Below the pieces are notes generated by a model. It had not been told where the DNA came from and did no database searches. It worked only from the letters and a program-made list of their open reading frames with translations. A stretch of 9,243 nt of DNA from CALAEC01 sp050692915 (GTDB lineage Bacteria; Actinomycetota; UBA4738; CALAEC01): contig JBOGVU010000094.1 in assembly GCA_050692915.1 (NCBI GenBank), positions 1-9,243 of the forward strand, in the 5' to 3' direction. The position numbers and the translations under genes were made by a program. The stretch's first letter is position 1. Every line of letters begins with the position of its first letter. Below, piece after piece: positions 1 through 5,500 of this stretch.

Positions 1-1
1 A

Positions 2-8
2 AAGGAGG
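2..8 (+). promoter_or_regulatory. Shine-Dalgarno site of the first reductase gene
   Basis: AAGGAGG, a full match to the anti-Shine-Dalgarno core, lies 5 bases before the ATG at position 14. It fixes the start of the first gene and indicates ordinary leadered translation, unlike the three genes elsewhere in the window that appear leaderless. The promoter, if it is close, lies left of the window. Confidence 0.85.
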
Positions 9-13
9 GTGCG

Positions 14-595
14 ATGAGCAAGGTCACGGCCGATATCTCGATGTCGCTGGATGGTTTCGTCACCGAACCCAACCCGGGAGGCGAGAATCCCCTGGGTGAT
101 GACCCTGGCCGCCTCCACGATTGGATGTTCTCCGAGAAGACCGCCACCGACGCCGAGATCGTCGACGAGATCTACGCGACCACCGGAGCGGTCCTGATCG
201 GCAAGCGGATGTTCGATGTCGGCGTTGAGCCGTGGGGTGACCCTCCGCCCTTTGGCATGCCCGTTTTCGTGGTGACGCACGAGTCACGTGAACCTCTGCC
301 GAGACAAGGTGGCACGACGTACCACTTCGTGACCGGCGGGCTGGAAGTTGCGCTGGCCGACGCCGGCGCCGCGGCGGACGACAAGAATGTCGGCATCTGG
401 GGAGGAGCGAACATCATCACGCAGTACCTACGGGCCGGACTCTTGGACGAGATTCAGATCCATCTGATCCCGATCTTGCTGGGTAACGGCGTGCGCCTGT
501 TCCAGAACCTGAGCGCCGCGGGGATCGAACTGAGAAAGACGAGGTCGATCGATACCCCGAGGGCGACCCATCTCCGATTCTCCGTTCTGACGTGA
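14..595 (+). CDS. Dihydrofolate reductase family protein (RibD C-terminal domain-like)
   Basis: A 193-residue protein spanning a single RibD_C/DHFR-like fold, the usual length for stand-alone members. Visible family marks are the N-terminal strand with SLDG (residues 11-14), GKRMFD (63-68), the glycine-rich WGGANI (129-134, NADPH-binding region in this fold) and LIPILLGNGVRLF (151-163). Family members are predicted cytosolic NAD(P)H-dependent reductases related to the RibD reductase domain; most are uncharacterised, and the substrate cannot be read here. It is not a full RibD, since there is no deaminase domain, and it is unlikely to be housekeeping FolA. The ATG start is fixed by AAGGAGG 5 bases upstream. 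Its codon use differs from its neighbours: about 24 of the first 100 codons end in A or T, against about 7 in the nicotinate phosphoribosyltransferase gene, which hints at a different origin. It converges with a distant paralogue on the other strand. Confidence 0.85.
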   Translation: MSKVTADISMSLDGFVTEPNPGGENPLGDDPGRLHDWMFSEKTATDAEIVDEIYATTGAVLIGKRMFDVGVEPWGDPPPFGMPVFVVTHESREPLPRQGGTTYHFVTGGLEVALADAGAAADDKNVGIWGGANIITQYLRAGLLDEIQIHLIPILLGNGVRLFQNLSAAGIELRKTRSIDTPRATHLRFSVLT

Positions 596-672
596 CCAGC
601 GGTTGGCGGGTGCCCCCGGGGGAGGCCTCTGTCCGGTTGGGTGCACGTTCGCACACCTGCTCAGACGTCCCG
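596..672. other. Convergent intergenic spacer
   Basis: These 77 bp separate two genes meeting tail to tail. They contain a perfect 10-bp palindrome CCCCCGGGGG (613-622), an adjoining 8-bp palindrome GAGGCCTC (622-629) and a 7-bp direct repeat CGGTTGG (600-606 and 634-640). Neither palindrome has a loop or a following T-run, so I cannot call an intrinsic terminator, although some transcription-ending function is expected between convergent genes. Confidence 0.5.
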
Positions 673-1329
673 CTACTGGTCCTGGAGGCCCTTCCGACGC
701 TGGAGCTCGGCCTCGGTCGGCTCCTCCAGGGCGAACGAACCGGGCTTCAGCTCGCCAGCGAGCTCGTAGGTCGCCATCACCACGCCGGTGCTGGAGACCT
801 GGCTGTCGACGAGCTTCAGCGCCCCCGGCGGAGCACCCTCGCCGAACAGGCGCTTCCCTGTGCCGAGGACGACGGGGAAGGTCCACACGCGGAACCGGTC
901 GATCAGGCCCTCCCGGAGGAGTGTCTGGATCAGGTCCGAGCTGCCGTGGACCTGGAGCTCAGGGCCGTCCTCTCCCTTGAGGCGGGCCACCGCCTCGGCG
1001 ACGTCGCCCTCGAGGAGTCGCGAGTTCTCCCATTCCAGGGTTTCGAGCGTCCGCGAGGCCACGTGCTTCGTGGCGCGGTTGAGCTCCGCGGCGCCGGGTT
1101 CGTCCGTGTGCGGCCAGTGGGCGGCGAAGATCTCGTAGGTCTTCCGCCCCAGGACCAGGTCGAACGGCTTGCCCATGAACTCGCCCATGGATTGGTTCAT
1201 CCGCTCGTCCCAGAACGGGACCGACCAGCCGCCCTGCTCGAAGCCGCCCGACGGGTCCTCCTCCGGCCCGCCGGGCGCCTGCATCACGCCATCGAGGCTG
1301 ACGAACGTGTTCACGACCAGCTTCCTCAT
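673..1329 (-). CDS. Dihydrofolate reductase family protein (RibD C-terminal domain-like), second copy
   Basis: A 218-residue protein of the same fold family as the first gene but clearly diverged from it. Marks are NTFVSLDGVMQAP (7-19), LGRKTYE (60-66), a VHGSSDLIQTLL segment (127-138, cofactor-binding region) and FPVVLGTGKRLF (151-162). It is a predicted NAD(P)H-dependent cytosolic reductase of the YyaP/YwjB-like type with unknown substrate. It is the last gene of the four-gene minus-strand operon and starts 13 bases after the hydrolase stop, behind a GGGAGGAG ribosome site (1334-1341), so it is probably co-transcribed from the promoter near 3514-3543. The C-terminal 25 residues (EEPTEAELQRRKGLQDQ region) are polar and charged and extend beyond the core fold. 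Regulator, SRPBCC and DHFR-like genes are often clustered in high-GC bacteria, but the physiological role is unknown. Confidence 0.87.
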   Translation of the reverse strand: MRKLVVNTFVSLDGVMQAPGGPEEDPSGGFEQGGWSVPFWDERMNQSMGEFMGKPFDLVLGRKTYEIFAAHWPHTDEPGAAELNRATKHVASRTLETLEWENSRLLEGDVAEAVARLKGEDGPELQVHGSSDLIQTLLREGLIDRFRVWTFPVVLGTGKRLFGEGAPPGALKLVDSQVSSTGVVMATYELAGELKPGSFALEEPTEAELQRRKGLQDQ

Positions 1330-1342
1330 GGCTCCTCCCGTT

Positions 1343-2119
1343 TCAGGCCGCCAGGAACCCCTTCAGGGCCGGGGCGAGGACCTCCGGGTCGACGTCGTGC
1401 CCCTGGCCGTCCAGGAGGCGCGCCTCCCCGTGAGGAAGGGCCTCGGCGAGCGTCGTCGCCGTGTCGCGCATCCACGGCATGTCGGCGCCACCGGCGATCA
1501 CCAGCGTCGGGACCTTCACCCCGGCGGCCCGATCGACCGGGAGCCGGTAGTCGCCCATGATCCTGGCGTCGTATGCGAGCGTGTGCGCGAGCGCCTCGGT
1601 GGCGGCCCAGAACGGCTGCTGCCTCGCTCCCTCGACGAACTCCGGGGGCAAGCCGACGACCTTCGACATGAAGTACTCGACCGCTTCGCCGCGACGTCCT
1701 TCGGCGACCATCGTCTCGTACTGCTCCACCTGGTCCTCGGGGGGCCGGGGCATGCCCTCCGGGACGAACGGCGGTTCCCACATCGCGAGCTTCGCGAGTG
1801 GGAGGCCGGCCTCGGCGGCGAACATCGCCAGGACCGCCCCCGAGGACGAGCCGTACAGGCTCGCCTCGCCCCCGGCCGCGTCGATCACCGCGCCGATGTC
1901 CTCGATCTCCCGTTCGATCGCGTACGGGGGGGCGTCCCCGCTGGGGCCCCGGCCTCGGCGGTCGTAGTTGAGCACCGTGAAGTCGCGGGCCAGCTCCTGA
2001 GCGAGGGGCACGTGGGACGATCGGTCGACGGACCCCCCGCTGACGAGGATCACGGGAGGTCCCTGGCCCAACCGGTCGAACGCGATCGTCGTTCCGTCCC
2101 TCGAAGTGACCGACTCCAT
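1343..2119 (-). CDS. Alpha/beta hydrolase
   Basis: A 258-residue protein with a complete alpha/beta-hydrolase layout: a glycine-rich oxyanion segment VSGGSVDRS (26-34), the NYDRRGRGPS strand-turn (51-60), the nucleophile elbow GSSSG with Ser92 (90-94), a likely acid Asp213 in IAGGAD, and catalytic His241 in GQGHD. The helical cap spans roughly 115-195. Such proteins hydrolyse small esters or related bonds in the cytosol; the substrate cannot be predicted. The frame opens further upstream (2161), but I place the start at the ATG ending at 2119: AGGAGG (2128-2133) lies exactly 8 bases before it, and this start clears the upstream stop codon by 17 bases. An in-frame ATG at 2125 abuts the same ribosome site and is less likely. 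It is third in the operon, after the SRPBCC gene and before a reductase gene. Confidence 0.88.
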   Translation of the reverse strand: MESVTSRDGTTIAFDRLGQGPPVILVSGGSVDRSSHVPLAQELARDFTVLNYDRRGRGPSGDAPPYAIEREIEDIGAVIDAAGGEASLYGSSSGAVLAMFAAEAGLPLAKLAMWEPPFVPEGMPRPPEDQVEQYETMVAEGRRGEAVEYFMSKVVGLPPEFVEGARQQPFWAATEALAHTLAYDARIMGDYRLPVDRAAGVKVPTLVIAGGADMPWMRDTATTLAEALPHGEARLLDGQGHDVDPEVLAPALKGFLAA

Positions 2120-2127
2120 CGTCATCC

Positions 2128-2133
2128 CCTCCT
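2128..2133 (-). promoter_or_regulatory. Shine-Dalgarno site that decides the hydrolase start
   Basis: AGGAGG on the minus strand, 8 bases before the ATG at 2119-2117 and only 2 bases before the alternative ATG at 2125-2123. The spacing favours the shorter 258-residue hydrolase. Confidence 0.75.
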
Positions 2134-2136
2134 CGC

Positions 2137-2886
2137 CTATGAGAACAGGCCCGCCAGCCACGACGTCCAGGCCTGCTCCGTCTCGGCCTGGTCGAGACCG
2201 TCGACGAAGATGTGATGGCCGACGCCGGTGGGACCGCCGAACGCGCTGATGTGCATGAATCGGTAGATCCCGTCGTCCGTCCGGACACCGAGGAAGTCGC
2301 GGGAAACCCAGTCGACCTCACCCTCGAGCTGCGGGAGCCCCTCGGGCGTGAGGCGCACGCGGTCCCCGACCTGGGCCGGACCCGGGAGTCCGAGCCCGCG
2401 CCGGAACACCTCCCAGGCGCGATCCCGATCCGGGGCCACTGGCCCGAAGGCGCTCACCGGCGTGGCCGTCCGGCCCCGGAAGTACGTGAGGTAGACGCGC
2501 AGTTTGTCGAAGTACATCGGGTCGCCTTCGGAGAGACCCTCGTACTCGGTCTCCCAGTTGTCGCCGAGGGCGCCGCTGTGCACCCACCGGACGACGGTCT
2601 TCCCCTTCCCCCGCCCCTCGACGGTGTACTCGAACGCGTGGAACGCGCCGTCCGGCCCCTCCGGCGTGCGGGAGGCGAACCGTGTCGGCGGCTCCCAGGC
2701 CGTTATCGTCGCCTCCTCGGTGGAGCCGCCCATCGTGGTGCGGGTCGTGCCGCCCTCCCGCGGCTCGATCTCGTTGCGGCCCATGAACCATGAGTCCACG
2801 CCCGGTCCGGTGGCGATGGCCTCCCAGACCTCCTCCGGGGTTGCGTCGACCTCGAGCTCGTGGACGAACTCGAACGGGTGCGCCAT
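2137..2886 (-). CDS. SRPBCC (AHSA1-like) domain protein with C-terminal extension
   Basis: A 249-residue protein. Residues 1 to about 137 form an AHSA1-type START/SRPBCC domain: FEFVHELEVDATPEEVWEAI at the N-terminus, the GVDSWF turn (29-34), a central TEEATITAWEPPTRFASRTP stretch (56-75), a TVVRWVHSG strand (97-105), and a last helix with YFDKLRVYLTYFRG (125-138). Such domains bind hydrophobic ligands in a deep cavity; several AHSA1 genes are paired with ArsR-type regulators. The remaining ~110 residues (VGDRVRLTPEGLPQLEGEVDW, then GVGHHIFVDGLDQAE) are extra compared with a typical ~150-residue family member and end in a tryptophan-rich helix. Start choice: GGAGG lies 7 bases before the ATG, and that ATG overlaps the regulator stop as TGATG, so translational coupling is likely. 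The frame remains open upstream to 3183, but that stretch lies inside the regulator gene and is not coding. Confidence 0.87.
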   Translation of the reverse strand: MAHPFEFVHELEVDATPEEVWEAIATGPGVDSWFMGRNEIEPREGGTTRTTMGGSTEEATITAWEPPTRFASRTPEGPDGAFHAFEYTVEGRGKGKTVVRWVHSGALGDNWETEYEGLSEGDPMYFDKLRVYLTYFRGRTATPVSAFGPVAPDRDRAWEVFRRGLGLPGPAQVGDRVRLTPEGLPQLEGEVDWVSRDFLGVRTDDGIYRFMHISAFGGPTGVGHHIFVDGLDQAETEQAWTSWLAGLFS

Positions 2887-3506
2887 CAGGTTTCCTCCCT
2901 CTCGATCGGCCGCTCGGGGCGCGGCTCCGGCTTCAGCGTCGGATGGACGGCCACGAGTACCCGGTGGTCGCGGCCGCCCCGAGCATGTTCGTCGTGGTAC
3001 TTCCCGATCAGGCGGGTGACGGCCCTGGCGAGCTCCTCGGAGAACGCCGCCCGATCGGCGGCCGAGGCGAACCGGACCTCGCCGTCCAGCGCGAACGTGG
3101 CCAGCCGCTGCCCCGCCTTGGTGGCCCCGGCGAGCAGCTGACCGACGTCGCGGACGAGCCGGGCCGCCAACGCGATCAGCCATCGCGCGGACAGGCGGTC
3201 CGGCGCCCGCGACGGATCCGGCTCCAGCGCCGCGAGCGCAGCCGGCGAGATCACGTACGAGCGGGCCGTCGCCCGGAGGACCCGCTCGGTCATGTTCCCT
3301 TTGCGGCGCTCCTCCACGAGCTCGATCAAGCCATGCTCCTCGAGGGTGCGCAGGTGGTAGTTGACCCGTTGGCGAGGAAGGCCCATCCGGGCGGCCACCG
3401 TGCTGGCCGACGCCGGCTCCGCCAGCTCCGCGAGGAGCCTCGTCCGCATGGGATCCAGGGCCACCCCGGCCGCTTCTGGCTCCTCGATCACGTTCACGTC
3501 GATCAT
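2886..3506 (-). CDS. ArsR-like winged helix-turn-helix transcriptional regulator
   Basis: A 206-residue protein. Residues ~14-75 form a winged HTH: LDPMRTRLLAELAEPASAS, a first helix with STVAARMGL, a recognition helix around RQRVNYHLRTLEEHGL (45-60), and a charged wing IELVEERRKGNMTER. There are no cysteine pairs of the metal-sensing ArsR type, so sensing through the ~130-residue C-terminal part is more likely. That part is alanine/arginine-rich and helical (105-135, 150-175), suggesting dimerisation or effector binding. It leads the operon with the SRPBCC, hydrolase and reductase genes and probably regulates it. I choose the ATG at 3506 because a near-consensus promoter ends 7 bases before it; the TTG at 3530 lies inside that promoter. 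No Shine-Dalgarno site precedes it, consistent with a leaderless mRNA. Confidence 0.87.
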   Translation of the reverse strand: MIDVNVIEEPEAAGVALDPMRTRLLAELAEPASASTVAARMGLPRQRVNYHLRTLEEHGLIELVEERRKGNMTERVLRATARSYVISPAALAALEPDPSRAPDRLSARWLIALAARLVRDVGQLLAGATKAGQRLATFALDGEVRFASAADRAAFSEELARAVTRLIGKYHDEHARGGRDHRVLVAVHPTLKPEPRPERPIEREET

Positions 3507-3513
3507 GGCCCCG

Positions 3514-3543
3514 ATCTTACCGACCGACAACTTTTTTTGTCAA
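3514..3543 (-). promoter_or_regulatory. Promoter of the regulator operon (TTGACA / TAAGAT)
   Basis: On the minus strand a perfect -35 box TTGACA (3538-3543) and a -10 box TAAGAT (3514-3519, 4 of 6 consensus bases) are separated by 18 bp. A run of seven A residues begins within the -35 region. The expected transcription start falls at about 3506-3508, which is the ATG of the regulator gene itself, so the transcript would be leaderless or nearly so. This is the strongest promoter match I found in the window. Confidence 0.75.
3526..3541 (-). promoter_or_regulatory. Candidate operator: inverted repeat GACAA-N6-TTGTC
   Basis: A perfect 5-bp inverted repeat with a 6-bp A-rich centre covers the 3' part of the -35 box and the start of the spacer of the regulator promoter. 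A dimeric winged-helix protein bound here would block RNA polymerase, as is common for autoregulated ArsR-family repressors. The symmetry and position are seen in the sequence; binding by the neighbouring regulator is inferred. Confidence 0.45.
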
Positions 3544-3564
3544 GGAGAAGAAGCTTTCGCTGGC

Positions 3565-4683
3565 TCAACCGGGCGCCAAGAGACGAACGCCGCGGCTCCC
3601 GGCCTCGGGGTCGAGGAAGCGGAGCAAGGCCTCACCCTCGTCCGCCACCTCGGCGACCTCGCGCCTCGACAGCCGATGCATCGGCCTGACCTCGAGCGCG
3701 GCCCCGCTCCCCGTGCGGACCAGCCGCCATGTTGCTCGGATGAAGCCATCGACCATCACCGAGGCATCCGCGACGTTGGCGGCGACGGCTCGCCGTCGGT
3801 CGTCCTCGTCGACGATCCTGGACCGGTCCGCGTGGCCCAGGAAGACGTTGTCGTAGACCGGCAGGAAGCGCGGTGGAGCAGACGATTCCGGATCGGGAAG
3901 CGGCCCGCGGGGAACGTCGAAGAGCTCCCGGCCGTGCTCGTCGGAGAACGTGCGCAGCCTCGGCCGGAGCCGGTCCACCACCTCTCGCATCCGTGTCAGC
4001 CCCGACCACGCCTGGATGTCCGCGACCGAAGCCGGCCCGAATGCTCCCAGGTACCGGACGACGAGCTCGTCCACGGAGCTCCCGGCATCGAGCGGCCTGC
4101 CCAGCCACGACTCCAGGGTGGTCCAGGTGGCCCGACCGCTCGAGCCCCACAGGCCCCGGGGAGGCAACTGGAGCACGGGGACCAGGTACGTGATCGCCTG
4201 GGCCAGGGCCGCGGCGTCGTGCTCGGGCCACCGCTTCGCCAGGACCCTTCGGAGCTCGCCGCGGGTCCGGGGACGCTCCTCCACCAGCGCCCTCCCCGCC
4301 GCTTTCACCTCATCGATGTCGAGCCCCTTCAGGGCCCGGCCGAACGGGCTCCCGGTGGAGAAGACCCGCTCCAGGACCGGCTGGACCACAGGGCGCAGCC
4401 CCAGGCCGTCCGGAGCCGTCACCAGGTGGATCGTGCCCCGCATCAGGGGCATCCGCACGGCCAGACGCTCGGTGAGCAGCCGGGAGAGCCGTTCCGGACG
4501 GAACCGGTCGAGGCGAGCCCACAGGCCCACGTACGGGTCGAGGGGCTCCTGGCCCTGCATGCCCACCAGCCGCTCGATGGCCTCCGCGGCGGGGATCCGG
4601 CGGCGGCGCGACAGGAGCTGGCGCTCGAGAAGTGCCCGGTTCAGCGCGCGGCGACCGAGCACATCACCCCGCCGGGGCATCAC
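3565..4683 (-). CDS. AlkZ-like winged-helix DNA glycosylase homologue (HTH_42 family)
   Basis: A 372-residue protein of the HTH_42/AlkZ family, close to the usual length. Family marks: RALNRALLERQLL (12-24), GMQGQEPLDPYVGLW (41-55) containing the QxQ motif (Gln43, Gln45), MRGTIHLV (81-88), RFLPVYDNVFLGHADRSR (272-289) and VDGFIRATWRL (311-321). In characterised AlkZ the QxQ motif is catalytic, removing alkylated bases and unhooking nitrogen-mustard crosslinks; the related YcaQ type has QxD. This one is therefore closer to AlkZ by motif, but substrate range is unproven. It is the last gene of the operon and overlaps the LOG gene by 20 bp. The start is GTG at 4683, with GGAG 7 bases upstream; an adjacent in-frame ATG at 4680 is equally possible. 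It ends 22 bases before the -35 box of the next operon. Confidence 0.85.
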   Translation of the reverse strand: MMPRRGDVLGRRALNRALLERQLLSRRRRIPAAEAIERLVGMQGQEPLDPYVGLWARLDRFRPERLSRLLTERLAVRMPLMRGTIHLVTAPDGLGLRPVVQPVLERVFSTGSPFGRALKGLDIDEVKAAGRALVEERPRTRGELRRVLAKRWPEHDAAALAQAITYLVPVLQLPPRGLWGSSGRATWTTLESWLGRPLDAGSSVDELVVRYLGAFGPASVADIQAWSGLTRMREVVDRLRPRLRTFSDEHGRELFDVPRGPLPDPESSAPPRFLPVYDNVFLGHADRSRIVDEDDRRRAVAANVADASVMVDGFIRATWRLVRTGSGAALEVRPMHRLSRREVAEVADEGEALLRFLDPEAGSRGVRLLAPG

Positions 4684-5500
4684 TCACGATCTCCATCGCG
4701 GCTTCGGGGGAGGCCGCCGGCCGGATCAGGTCGAAGTGCACGCCCTCGGCCAGGAGGAGCTCCCGGAAGCTCGCTAGAGCCCGATCCCACCGCTCGCCCA
4801 CGATCACCAGCGGGCGGGATTCGATCGACCCCGTCTGGACGAGGTTCCAACACAGGGCCACCTCGGCCAGCGTGCCGACGCCGCCGGGAAAGGCCACCCA
4901 GGCCTCGGCGTCGCAGATCAGGGGGAGGCGGGCGAACAGGTCCCGGGCCTCGACCTCGTGGGTGAGCCACCGGTTCACCGGCACCTGCTCCGAGAACGAC
5001 CCGATGGTCACCCCGATCACCGTGCCTCCGGCCTCGACGACCCCCCGTGAGACGGCGGCCATGATCCCCCCGTAGCCCCCGTTCGCCACCTCGAACCCGG
5101 CCTGGGCGGCCAGCCGGCCGAATCGCATGGCCTGGCGGTGCTCGGGCTCCTCCCCCGCGACCCAGGCGCCGCCGAACACCGCCACCCGAGGCGGCGTGGC
5201 GTGGGCGTCCGGGCCGGGCGAATCGTCTCGGTCGAGGTGCACGGCGCCCCGACCCGGGATCGCCAGCCACCGACCACGTCGATCGGTGGCCACCACGGTG
5301 CGGCGGGTGGCCACGCACCAGAACCCGGCCGCCTCGCGGGCGTCGTCCAGGGGTGCGGGGCGACGCAGCCCTGCCTCACTCGGGGTGATCGCGGGCATCC
5401 CGGAGGAACGCAACCGATGGAGGTCGTCCAGCGCAACCACGGGATCCGCGGTGGCGACCACGACGCCCCGGCCTCCCGGCCCGAGAACCCGATCCGTCAC
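4664..5500 (-). CDS. LOG/SLOG-fold (lysine decarboxylase-like) protein with N-terminal extension
   Basis: A 278-residue protein. Residues ~104-278 form a Rossmann-like LOG domain: PRVAVFGGAWVAG (104-116), ANGGYGGIMAAVSRGVVEAG (139-158) and the signature FPGGVGTLAEV (204-214). Characterised LOG enzymes hydrolyse nucleoside 5'-monophosphates to free base and ribose 5-phosphate; other SLOG members bind nucleotide ligands, so the activity here is open. Residues 1 to ~100 match no domain I recognise; they include GVVVATADPVVALDDL (12-27) and AAGFWCVATRRTVVATDRRG (57-76). The start is the GTG whose bases overlap the thiI stop as GTGA, with only a weak purine-rich site upstream, so coupling to thiI is the likely mode of initiation. 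An upstream extension to 5782 would lie inside thiI and looks like arginine-rich shadow sequence. Confidence 0.83.
   Translation of the reverse strand: MTDRVLGPGGRGVVVATADPVVALDDLHRLRSSGMPAITPSEAGLRRPAPLDDAREAAGFWCVATRRTVVATDRRGRWLAIPGRGAVHLDRDDSPGPDAHATPPRVAVFGGAWVAGEEPEHRQAMRFGRLAAQAGFEVANGGYGGIMAAVSRGVVEAGGTVIGVTIGSFSEQVPVNRWLTHEVEARDLFARLPLICDAEAWVAFPGGVGTLAEVALCWNLVQTGSIESRPLVIVGERWDRALASFRELLLAEGVHFDLIRPAASPEAAMEIVSDAPAG
5497..5500 (-). promoter_or_regulatory. GTGA stop-start overlap joining thiI and the LOG gene
   Basis: On the minus strand the TGA stop of thiI (5499-5497) shares bases with the GTG start of the LOG gene (5500-5498). This 4-bp overlap is a standard sign of termination-reinitiation and supports the chosen LOG start. 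Confidence 0.75.

Noticed and set aside
596..672. Intrinsic terminator between the convergent reductase genes
   Set aside because: The palindromes at 613-622 and 622-629 have no loop, and no T-run follows on either strand.
592..1560. A 322-codon plus-strand open frame opposite the second reductase and the hydrolase
   Set aside because: It runs antisense to two motif-bearing genes with good ribosome sites; its own sequence has no recognisable domain and ends in Arg/Pro-rich sequence.
2887..3183. N-terminal extension of the SRPBCC protein to 348 residues
   Set aside because: The added part lies inside the regulator gene and is Arg/Gly-rich; GGAGG 7 bases before the ATG at 2886 and the TGATG junction define the real start.
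3544..3564. Terminator hairpin after the AlkZ-like gene (AGCGAAAGCT)
   Set aside because: The stem is only 3 bp, and the nearby A-run on that strand belongs to the next promoter; it is not a terminal U-tract.
3361..4965. A 534-codon plus-strand open frame opposite the AlkZ-like gene
   Set aside because: Its translation is rich in Arg, Pro and Gly with no domain motifs; it is the expected antisense shadow of a high-GC gene with clear family signatures on the minus strand.
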